DNA from: CAIRDP01 sp037141915
GTDB lineage: Bacteria > Bacteroidota > Bacteroidia > Bacteroidales > FEN-979
Assembly (NCBI GenBank): GCA_037141915.1
Contig: JBAXBP010000025.1
Coordinates: 1-29,818 of the forward strand
Direction: 5' to 3'
Length of the DNA stretch: 29,818 bases
The position numbers were made by a program, and so were the translations under genes. Of this stretch, positions 24,036 to 29,818 are shown one piece after another. A model generated the notes under the pieces. It was not told the DNA's origin. It did no database searches and saw only the letters and a program-made list of their open reading frames with translations. How positions within the stretch are numbered: position 1 is the stretch's first letter; every line of letters begins with the position of its first letter.

Positions 24036-25625
24036 TTATGCTGAGTGCAGTATCTGTCTTTTCCTGCCCAGGAAAGCCATGATGAGCAGGATTACTGCAG
24101 TTACAAATATGAAATTCGTGATGCCAAGTTCCCTTGATCCGGTGACTGCACCTGTAAAATCAAACCAGGGAACGGAGTACAGTATACCATAGACCATAAT
24201 CGTGAAAACAACTTCGAACAGCTTGCTCCCACCGCTTATAATCCCTGAGGAAATTGCAAAAGCCGGGATGAATACCGCACCCACGGTAATGGCATACAGG
24301 GCATATATATTACCGCAGAAAAGTTCCCTGAGCATTACAGGGACAGCAAGCGAGAACATAACCAAAATGGAAGCGAAAAGGGTAGCAGGCAACTGCCGCC
24401 TCAGGGGGAAAGCCGCAGAGAATATGTATTCGTTACAGCGGTTGTTCAACTCCCTGCACCCCAGTTTCGAAAGTATGAGTACCTGCAGGAACCACAGTAA
24501 AGGCAATCCAAACTTATATGAGAAATCGAGAGGGGCAAATACAGTTGCTATAAACAAGCCCGCAGTGAGTATCAGCCAGAACTTCGGTTTACCCCTTAGC
24601 ATTAGCTGCAGCTCAGCCTTCACCAGGCTGAAAAAACTGAACTTTGCCACAGCAGCAGGCAGTTCACGGTATTTAATATGTAATGGCATAGGGTTTTCAT
24701 CGGCCACCTCATGTTCTTTCTTCATGAACCATAATTTTCTCTGCTTTTTCTCTTTTACTTCGGATGTATCAAACCTGTTAAAACAGAGGGAGGCCAGCAA
24801 GACCAATCCAAAGGCAGCACAAATCCAGAATAAGCGCTGAAGAATGATCCAGACAGACCAGTTCATTCCTTCCCAGGTAAACACTTTACAATTCCCTGTT
24901 GATCCCATGATCAGGATACCGGTACCACTTTGACCGTTCCAGTCGGGATGGCTCGCCGTGATGGATCTTTGTATTTCGAGCATGCAGGTATTGACACCGA
25001 AAACGTCTGTCGCCTGCGACCCTATGCCCGAAGAGACAAGGAAAATCCATACAAAAAAATAAGTGATATTGGCGAATCCCCGGCCGGGGCCGCTTAATGA
25101 ATCGAAAAACAAGGCCAGGGCTGAAATAATGAACATGGCGGGGGCTGAAATGATAAGCAGTGGTAACAGCAGTTTACCCAATTCGAGGTGGCCGGTTTCT
25201 CCCCTCACCAGGAACATCACTATGGTCATCACTGCAATAACCAGCAGCATCAGCAGAAGCACGGCAAAATTACTGAGCAGTTTCCCGGTAAGGTACTGAA
25301 CCTTGTTAACACGGGTTGTGGCAATGATCTGTCCCACTCCTGTATCCAGGTCCCGTTTAACCGCATTGTTTACCAGGTAAAAGCCTATCAGTGCAAAAAA
25401 CGGAACGCACATTGAAACCATACTCCCAATCCATGCCGAATTGTAGAATCCCCGGTAGTTGCCCAGCGAAACTATTTTATACCCTGCATCAAGGGCAGGG
25501 ACAAATGAATAAATGATGAACACGCATACACCTATGGCAATGAGGAAATAATAGCTGCGGACCCTCTGCAGAAAATCAGCCCTGGCGATATGATAGATGC
25601 TGCCGGCAGAGTATTCAGAGAACAT
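24036..25625 (-). CDS. ABC-2 type transporter permease
   Basis: This 529-aa permease has about twelve hydrophobic segments in two ABC-2-like halves. The first half begins FSEYSAGSIYHIARADFLQRVRS, with the first helix YYFLIAIGVCVFIIYSFVPAL and an extracytoplasmic region DAGYKIVSLGNYRGFYNSAW. A charged cytoplasmic linker (SEVKEKKQRKLWFMKKEHEV) separates the second half, which starts FSLVKAELQLMLRGKPKFWLI. The ATG at 25625 overlaps the ATPase stop by 11 bases, so translation is coupled; an in-frame codon at 25658 lies further inside the ATPase. With the ATPase it forms a probable exporter. The substrate is not deducible, and no dedicated substrate or membrane-fusion gene lies next to it. Confidence 0.85.
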   Translation of the reverse strand: MFSEYSAGSIYHIARADFLQRVRSYYFLIAIGVCVFIIYSFVPALDAGYKIVSLGNYRGFYNSAWIGSMVSMCVPFFALIGFYLVNNAVKRDLDTGVGQIIATTRVNKVQYLTGKLLSNFAVLLLMLLVIAVMTIVMFLVRGETGHLELGKLLLPLLIISAPAMFIISALALFFDSLSGPGRGFANITYFFVWIFLVSSGIGSQATDVFGVNTCMLEIQRSITASHPDWNGQSGTGILIMGSTGNCKVFTWEGMNWSVWIILQRLFWICAAFGLVLLASLCFNRFDTSEVKEKKQRKLWFMKKEHEVADENPMPLHIKYRELPAAVAKFSFFSLVKAELQLMLRGKPKFWLILTAGLFIATVFAPLDFSYKFGLPLLWFLQVLILSKLGCRELNNRCNEYIFSAAFPLRRQLPATLFASILVMFSLAVPVMLRELFCGNIYALYAITVGAVFIPAFAISSGIISGGSKLFEVVFTIMVYGILYSVPWFDFTGAVTGSRELGITNFIFVTAVILLIMAFLGRKRQILHSA

Positions 25626-26340
25626 GTTTCCCTCCGCTTTTTGCAAGTGCAATAACATTCAGGTAGGTATCTTCAAGCGTCCCTTTCTCAGGGGTGAAAT
25701 TATGTTCAAGGACCCTGCCCTGGAATACAATGGTGATATTGCCGGCCATAGTCTCGATATCAGAGACAATGTGGGATGACAGGATAACGATACGTTCTCC
25801 CGACAGCTCAGAAAGCAGGTTGCGGAAGCGCACCCTCTCCTCGGGGTCAAGGCCGACCGTGGGTTCGTCGAGGATCAGAAGCTTCGGATCACCCAGCAGT
25901 ACCTGCGCTATGCCTATTCTCTGCTTCATCCCTCCCGAATAAGTCCCGATTGGCCTGTTTCTTACCGCAGTGAGGTTGAGCTCCTCGAGCAGGGCTTCAA
26001 TTCTTTGTTTTATGCTTTTTCCTGTGAACCCTTTAATTGCTGCGATGTATTCAAGGAATTCCATGGCAGTAAGATTTGGGTACACGCCGAAATCCTGGGG
26101 CAGGTAACCGAGTATTTTTCTCACTGCATCTGGGAACTTCACGATATCAATGCCGTCAAGGGTGATCTTCCCTTCGGTTGGCCTTGAGATCGTTGCAAGT
26201 ATCCGCATCAGGGTCGACTTACCCGCTCCGTTTGGCCCGATAAGGCCCATGATACCATTTTTAAGCTCCAGGTTAAAATCTTGCAGGCCGAACTTATTCC
26301 CCCTGTACTTTTTTGAAACGCCTTTGATTGATATCTCCAT
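25615..26340 (-). CDS. ABC transporter ATP-binding protein
   Basis: This 241-aa ATPase energises the adjacent permease. Its motifs are complete: Walker A GPNGAGKST, Q-loop in GYLPQDFGVYPNLTAMEFLEY, signature YSGGMKQRIG, Walker B LLILDEPTVGLDP and the switch His in ILSSHIVSD. It resembles the CcmA/NatA-type single-domain subunits that pair with ABC-2 permeases. The ATG at 26340 (MEISIKGVSKKYRG) gives the normal family start; the in-frame codon at 26397 would add a non-conserved 19-residue leader. The stop overlaps the permease start. The 132 bases upstream hold no other gene; an imperfect TTTG...TATATTTC pair there has an unusually long 25-base spacer. Confidence 0.92.
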   Translation of the reverse strand: MEISIKGVSKKYRGNKFGLQDFNLELKNGIMGLIGPNGAGKSTLMRILATISRPTEGKITLDGIDIVKFPDAVRKILGYLPQDFGVYPNLTAMEFLEYIAAIKGFTGKSIKQRIEALLEELNLTAVRNRPIGTYSGGMKQRIGIAQVLLGDPKLLILDEPTVGLDPEERVRFRNLLSELSGERIVILSSHIVSDIETMAGNITIVFQGRVLEHNFTPEKGTLEDTYLNVIALAKSGGKHVL

Positions 26341-26472
26341 AATGCAGATCCATGAGGTTTGGAAATATATGACGCGAAAAAGCAGGATTGGTTGCAAAGG
26401 AAATATGCATCGATTGAAATGGCAGGAATCTGTTAGTACCTCAGGTCTGTCGTGATCCGCCGGGCTCTTCAG

Positions 26473-27228
26473 CTATTGTTGGGAATATTCAATCTCCCTC
26501 ACAATTACATTGACCGCTTTATCATCATTGGATGTAATTTTTTTAGTCCAGTTCCCCATCTTGTCAGTCTCATAAGTGAATTTATAAATGGTCCTGGTAC
26601 CATCAGAGGAACGGTCAGTTTCTTCAATCAGCATCCCTTTCCTGTCATATGTATAAGCGAACTTTTTTTCAAGGACACCCTTGGCTGAAAACCTGCTGCT
26701 TTCGGTTTTATTCCCGGAATTATCATACTTATAAGTAAATTTTTTCAGTAAGCTGTTCTCAGCGTCAAAACTGTTATCTTCTGCAACATTTCCGGCATTG
26801 TCATAGATGTATGTATATTTCTTGTCAAATTTACCATCAGGGTTATAACTGTTATCCTCTGCTAAATTCCCTGTAGCGTCGTACGTATAAATAATTTTGC
26901 GGATAAGACTTCCATTTATAGTGTATTGATTTTGTTCAATTCTTTTTCCGGCACTGTCATATTTATATTCATACCTTTTATTGATCTTGCCATCAGGGTC
27001 GTACCTCACGTCTTCAATTTTATAACCCTTGCTGTTGAACGTATTTTGATAATAAAACTGAAGTTGCCCATCCGTAATCTCGCCGTTTTTTTCAATGGTT
27101 TGATAGTTATATTCTTTGATCGATTTAACATTCCCGTTCACTGACATTCTCTTGAGATCATTCTTCTGGGCATATGAATAATAGCAGAACAGGAATAATA
27201 AGCAGACAACAATTGATTTTGTTTTCAT
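26473..27228 (-). CDS. Secreted protein of tandem YD/RHS-like repeats
   Basis: This 251-aa protein has a cleavable signal peptide (MKTKSIVVCLLFLFCYYSYA, then Q). From about residue 65 it consists of tandem units of roughly 24-27 residues with the pattern Y-x-YD-x-x-GN-x-x-E-x-x-x-(Y/F)-x-x-x-G-x-x-x-K-(K/R): for example YTYDATGNLAEDNSYNPDG, YIYDNAGNVAEDNSF and YKYDNSGNKTESSRFSAKG. This is the YD-repeat style of RHS-like proteins, but with none of the long core, plug or toxin domains. The repeats should stack as a beta-structure in the periplasm or outside. No catalytic motif is visible and the function is unknown. It is divergent from the receiver-kinase gene. Confidence 0.8.
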   Translation of the reverse strand: MKTKSIVVCLLFLFCYYSYAQKNDLKRMSVNGNVKSIKEYNYQTIEKNGEITDGQLQFYYQNTFNSKGYKIEDVRYDPDGKINKRYEYKYDSAGKRIEQNQYTINGSLIRKIIYTYDATGNLAEDNSYNPDGKFDKKYTYIYDNAGNVAEDNSFDAENSLLKKFTYKYDNSGNKTESSRFSAKGVLEKKFAYTYDRKGMLIEETDRSSDGTRTIYKFTYETDKMGNWTKKITSNDDKAVNVIVREIEYSQQ

Positions 27229-27275
27229 GTGTTTACGGAAGAACCTGGTGTTTGGTGATAATTTATTTCCACATT

Positions 27276-27283
27276 CAAAGTTA
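27276..27283 (-). promoter_or_regulatory. -7 element (TAACTTTG) for the YD-repeat gene
   Basis: On the minus strand TAACTTTG (27283-27276) is an exact -7 match 47 bases upstream of the ATG at 27228. No TTTG-like -33 box is present at the expected distance, so confidence is moderate. Confidence 0.4.
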
Positions 27284-27343
27284 CATCTTTTAGCGCTGGA
27301 AGATATTCATGAGTTCCTGTTTTTCCCGTAACGACTCATTTCC

Positions 27344-27374
27344 TTTGTGGATTTTGATTTATTTCGTAAATTTC
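27344..27374 (+). promoter_or_regulatory. Bacteroidota promoter for the receiver-kinase operon
   Basis: TTTG (27344-27347) and TAAATTTC (27367-27374) are separated by exactly 19 bases, the optimal spacing for the Bacteroidota housekeeping sigma factor, with one mismatch in the last base. It would start transcription about 70 bases before the ATG at 27451. This is the best two-box promoter in the window. Confidence 0.6.
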
Positions 27375-27450
27375 GTCATGAAAATCATCATCTCATCTGC
27401 TGCTTCACAATAATCAAAAGAATTCACATGAGTCTGAATAAATCATCACG

Positions 27451-28593
27451 ATGCCTTTAACCAGTCTGCCATACATCCTCATTGTTGATGATACTCCTGT
27501 CAACATTGAATTCCTTGAAACCATTATCAGTAAACTCAAAGTGAAACTGATCAGGGCATTTTCCGGTGCCGAAGCACTCACTAAAACTAAAAAAATCAAA
27601 CTTGCACTGGCAATCATTGATGTCAGGATGCCGGGTATGAGTGGTTATGAACTGGCAGAGAAGCTGAACCTGGAAAGACCGGGTGAAAAAGTTCCGATCA
27701 TTTTTCTTACAGCAAGCCATTTTGATGAAATAGAAACAGGCAAAGGATATGGTTCGGGTGCAGTGGATTATATCTACAAACCCATTAATGGCCATATCCT
27801 TAAAAGTAAAATCGAGGTATTTCTTGACTTGTTCAATCAGAATAATACTATCTTAAAAGATGCAGTCCTGCTTAAAAAATCATCTGATAAAATGAGCAGG
27901 ATTATAGCAGCACTAAACAAGAGTGTTGAAAAAGAAAAAAGTGCACTTGAGCAGCTGCAGCAATTAACCAAATATATCGAAAAGGCAAGAGAGGATGAGC
28001 GGGCTTCGATTTCACGGGAACTTCATGATGATCTGGGCCAGGCGCTCACTGCTGTAAAAATTGACCTGGGTATAATAAAAAAGAATATTTCGGACGAGGG
28101 AACTATTTCTCAGATAAATAAAGTAAGTGCCCTGGTGAGCGAAACCATTAAAACAGTACAGAGGATCACTTCCAATTTAAGGCCGGATATAATCTATGAC
28201 CTGGGGCTTGAAACTGCGTTGGAATGGTATACAAAAGAGTATTCCGAACGTTACGGAACCGGGGTTTCTCTGGAAATGGATCCCGGGATCTCCTTTTCTG
28301 CCGAAGATTCTCTTACCCTTTTCAGGATCATGCAGGAATCACTTACAAATGTTGCCCGGCATTCCGGGGCTACCCGGGTGGACATTGCATTAAACAAGAC
28401 AGGTGATTCTATTAATTTCAGCATAGCCGATAACGGGACCGGGATAACAGAAAGCCAGAGAAAAGCAAGAAATTCCTTTGGGATCATCAGTATGAAAGAA
28501 CGGGCTGCTTCACTGAATGCAACATTCGAGGTTTACACTAAAAATAGCGGTGGAACTGTTATTAAGCTTATCATACCACTGCCTAATCAATAA
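27451..28593 (+). CDS. Hybrid receiver-histidine kinase (REC + HisKA_3)
   Basis: This 380-aa soluble protein joins an N-terminal receiver to a NarX/DesK-type kinase. The receiver (about 8-125) has ILIVDD, the phosphoacceptor Asp57 in IIDVRMPG, LTAS and YKPI. A helical, coiled-coil-like linker (about 130-185) leads to the HisKA_3 region, where SRELHDDLGQALTAVKIDL contains the likely phosphorylated His192. The ATPase domain shows LFRIMQESLTNVARHSGA and SIADNGTGI, then FGIISMKERAASL. No membrane segment is seen, so its input probably comes by phosphorylation of its own receiver. The NarL-type regulator starts three bases after its stop, so the two form a cognate pair. Confidence 0.92.
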   Translation: MPLTSLPYILIVDDTPVNIEFLETIISKLKVKLIRAFSGAEALTKTKKIKLALAIIDVRMPGMSGYELAEKLNLERPGEKVPIIFLTASHFDEIETGKGYGSGAVDYIYKPINGHILKSKIEVFLDLFNQNNTILKDAVLLKKSSDKMSRIIAALNKSVEKEKSALEQLQQLTKYIEKAREDERASISRELHDDLGQALTAVKIDLGIIKKNISDEGTISQINKVSALVSETIKTVQRITSNLRPDIIYDLGLETALEWYTKEYSERYGTGVSLEMDPGISFSAEDSLTLFRIMQESLTNVARHSGATRVDIALNKTGDSINFSIADNGTGITESQRKARNSFGIISMKERAASLNATFEVYTKNSGGTVIKLIIPLPNQ

Positions 28594-28596
28594 GCT

Positions 28597-29223
28597 ATGA
28601 AAATACTGATTTGTGATGATCATAAAATTGTCAGGGAAGGCCTGAGGCAAATACTTATGCAGATGAAGGAAGTTTCCTCGATCAGTGAGGCGGCCAATGG
28701 TCATGAAGCGCTTGGTCTGTTGAAAACAGAAATTTTCGATATTGTATTACTTGATGTTTCGCTTCCCGATCGTAACGGGCTTGAAGTTCTTCAATTGGTA
28801 AAAGAAAAATGGCCTTCAACGAATGTACTGATGCTTAGCATGCATCCCCAGGAACAATATGCAATTCGCGCCCTCAGCCTGGGAGCCTCAGGTTATCTCA
28901 CAAAGGATACTGCATCGGAAGAACTGCTGTTCGCAGTAAAAAATGTATCGGAAGGCAGAACATATATTTCACCATCACTTGCAGAAGATCTTGCCCATAA
29001 TCTTGGTAAAGATTGCAGCCGGCCAAGGCATGAAATTCTTTCCGGCCGGGAATTTGAGATTATGATCAGGCTTGCAAACGGGATTTCACTCCTGGAAATA
29101 GGAAACGAGCTGTTCATTTCCAGTAAAACGGTAAGCACATACAGGAGCCGTATCATGCAGAAAATGGAATTTACCAAAAATACTGAGCTTGCCAGGTACT
29201 GTATTGAAAACAAATTAATCTAA
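28597..29223 (+). CDS. NarL/FixJ-family response regulator
   Basis: This 208-aa regulator has a receiver domain (1-120) with ILICDDHKIVREGLRQIL, phosphoacceptor Asp53 in VLLDVSLPDRNG, a Ser in LMLSMH and the conserved Lys in YLTKD. A LuxR-type helix-turn-helix follows: LSGREFEIMIRLANGISLLEI, then the recognition segment SSKTVSTYRSRIMQKM. It is almost certainly the partner of the receiver-kinase, from which it is separated by three bases. Its targets may include the following gene, whose upstream region is rich in dyad symmetry. Confidence 0.93.
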   Translation: MKILICDDHKIVREGLRQILMQMKEVSSISEAANGHEALGLLKTEIFDIVLLDVSLPDRNGLEVLQLVKEKWPSTNVLMLSMHPQEQYAIRALSLGASGYLTKDTASEELLFAVKNVSEGRTYISPSLAEDLAHNLGKDCSRPRHEILSGREFEIMIRLANGISLLEIGNELFISSKTVSTYRSRIMQKMEFTKNTELARYCIENKLI

Positions 29224-29247
29224 GCTGCCTACTTTTCAACACCTTCC

Positions 29248-29287
29248 TTTGTAGGATTTGTCCTACAAAAAACTAAGGGTTCCCTTA
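29248..29287. promoter_or_regulatory. Two adjacent inverted repeats after the NarL-type regulator
   Basis: TTTGTAGGA (29248-29256) and TCCTACAAA (29261-29269) form a perfect 9-bp inverted repeat with a 4-base centre. Five bases later TAAGGG (29274-29279) and CCCTTA (29282-29287) form a second dyad with a 2-base centre. A further CCTACAA half site is at 29306-29312. The sequence after the first hairpin is A-rich rather than T-rich, so it is a poor intrinsic terminator on this strand; an operator for a dimeric regulator is at least as likely. Confidence 0.5.
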
Positions 29288-29340
29288 CACACAATTATTC
29301 TTTAGCCTACAAGTCACTCTTGATGGTGGCTGTACATTTA

Positions 29341-29359
29341 CTATGTTGAAAGAACATAG
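29341..29359. repeat. Inverted repeat immediately before the single-domain receiver gene
   Basis: CTATGTT (29341-29347) and AACATAG (29353-29359) are perfect reverse complements with a 5-base loop, ending two bases before the ATG at 29362. In RNA the hairpin would cover the ribosome-binding region. A near-consensus TACATTTA (29333-29340) lies directly upstream and could be the -7 box, in which case the dyad spans the transcription start. Confidence 0.5.
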
Positions 29360-29361
29360 AT

Positions 29362-29748
29362 ATGATGAGGGTTTTGCTTGCTGATGATTCTGATTTGATT
29401 CTTGAGCGTTTACAGCAAATGCTGGGGCCCGACCCCCGGTTGGAGATCATTGGGAAGTATAAAAACGGCAACGAAACCCTTGATGCCCTTAAAATTCTGA
29501 AACCCGACCTGGCAATTGTTGACATTAAAATGCCAGGATTAAGCGGGCTGGAAGTGCTTCATGAAATCAGGAAAGAGGATTCGTCGGTCAAGTTCATCAT
29601 TCTTACATTTTATTCATCCGATAATTACCGCAAACTGGCAATAAGTTCAGGTGCCGATTATTTTTTGTCCAAGGTTGATGATTTTGAAAAAATACCGGTG
29701 GTTGTCAATGAAATATTTGACAGAAGGTCGGGGTTGGTGATAAACTGA
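29362..29748 (+). CDS. Single-domain response regulator (CheY-like receiver)
   Basis: This 128-aa protein is a receiver domain with no output domain. It shows VLLADDSDLILERL (acidic pair), phosphoacceptor Asp54 in IVDIKMPGLSGLEVL, Thr in ILTFYSSDNYR and the conserved Lys in FLSKVDD. A second ATG three bases in could also be used. Such stand-alone receivers act in phosphorelays or bind a partner protein. Its position after the receiver-kinase/NarL pair, separated by 138 bases of dyad-rich DNA, makes the same signalling pathway a natural inference, although it has its own upstream region. Confidence 0.9.
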   Translation: MMRVLLADDSDLILERLQQMLGPDPRLEIIGKYKNGNETLDALKILKPDLAIVDIKMPGLSGLEVLHEIRKEDSSVKFIILTFYSSDNYRKLAISSGADYFLSKVDDFEKIPVVVNEIFDRRSGLVIN

Positions 29749-29758
29749 ATTCCATTGT

Positions 29759-29818
29759 ATGAAACAAATCATTCTCTTCCTGTTTATTTGCTTTTCTGGA
29801 ATCGTGGTTCAATCTCCC
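29759..29818 (+). CDS. Start of an exported protein, truncated by window end
   Basis: An ATG at 29759 opens a frame of 20 codons that runs off the window. The residues MKQIILFLFICFSGIVV look like a signal peptide (Lys2, long hydrophobic core). It starts 10 bases after the receiver gene stop, so it is likely co-transcribed with it. In this position an exported sensor kinase would be usual for the phylum, but nothing visible shows that. Confidence 0.6.
   Translation, partial: MKQIILFLFICFSGIVVQSP

Noticed and set aside
24036..26340. Gliding-motility ABC transporter (GldA/GldF/GldG)
   Set aside because: The permease is a single two-half protein with no GldG partner, and the ATPase shows no feature specific to GldA.
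29248..29275. Intrinsic terminator after the NarL-type regulator
   Set aside because: The 9-bp stem is good, but it is followed by A residues rather than T residues on the coding strand, so it was listed as a dyad instead.

Overview
The window looks like chromosomal DNA from an uncultured or little-studied member of the Bacteroidota. Three things point there. Several genes are preceded by the Bacteroidota-type -7 element TAnnTTTG, sometimes with a TTTG-like -33 box about 19-20 nt upstream. The protein families are typical of the phylum: an LruC/DUF4842 lipoprotein with LamG domains, a cold-shock protein with a lysine-rich extension, LuxR regulators with a PAS-like front end, and DUF2254. Classical Shine-Dalgarno sites are mostly absent. 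No rRNA, tRNA, CRISPR array, transposase or phage gene was seen, and no gene-free gap exceeds 300 bases.

Layout. Bases 1-4907 (+) hold a compact cassette: the 3' part of a GH63-type glucosidase, a zinc-dependent glucose 1-dehydrogenase, an exported gluconolactonase-like beta-propeller and a MIP channel. Together they could release glucose, oxidise it to gluconolactone and open the lactone. Bases 5018-8586 (+) encode a CoA-disulfide reductase fused to rhodanese and a SulP anion transporter. Bases 8635-13811 (-) encode an envelope set: DUF2254 membrane protein, a short BamA/TamA-type barrel and a large MscS-type channel. Bases 14077-15457 (+) carry a cold-shock domain protein and a LuxR-type regulator, separated by striking overlapping dyad symmetries. 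Bases 15488-18460 (-) carry a DszB-like desulfinase homologue, a small lipoprotein and an AI-2E/PerM-family transporter. Bases 18727-21349 (+) hold a cytoplasmic PAS-PAS-HisKA_2 kinase and a fatty-acid desaturase. Bases 21413-27228 (-) hold the LamG/LruC lipoprotein, a two-gene ABC-2 transporter and a secreted protein of tandem YD-like repeats. Bases 27451-29818 (+) form a signalling cluster: receiver-histidine kinase, NarL-type response regulator, single-domain receiver and the start of an exported protein cut by the window edge.

The most interesting item is the gene at 17243-18460. It would normally be labelled an ABC transporter binding protein, but it has no signal peptide and no transporter partners. 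It also keeps the Cys, His and Arg that form the active site of the sulfinate desulfinase DszB, with the same His-to-Arg spacing. This, the rhodanese fusion and SulP give the window a sulfur flavour, although they are not one operon. Second is the regulatory region before the LuxR gene: a perfect 26-bp palindrome sharing four bases with a perfect 11-bp inverted repeat, directly abutting a -7 element.
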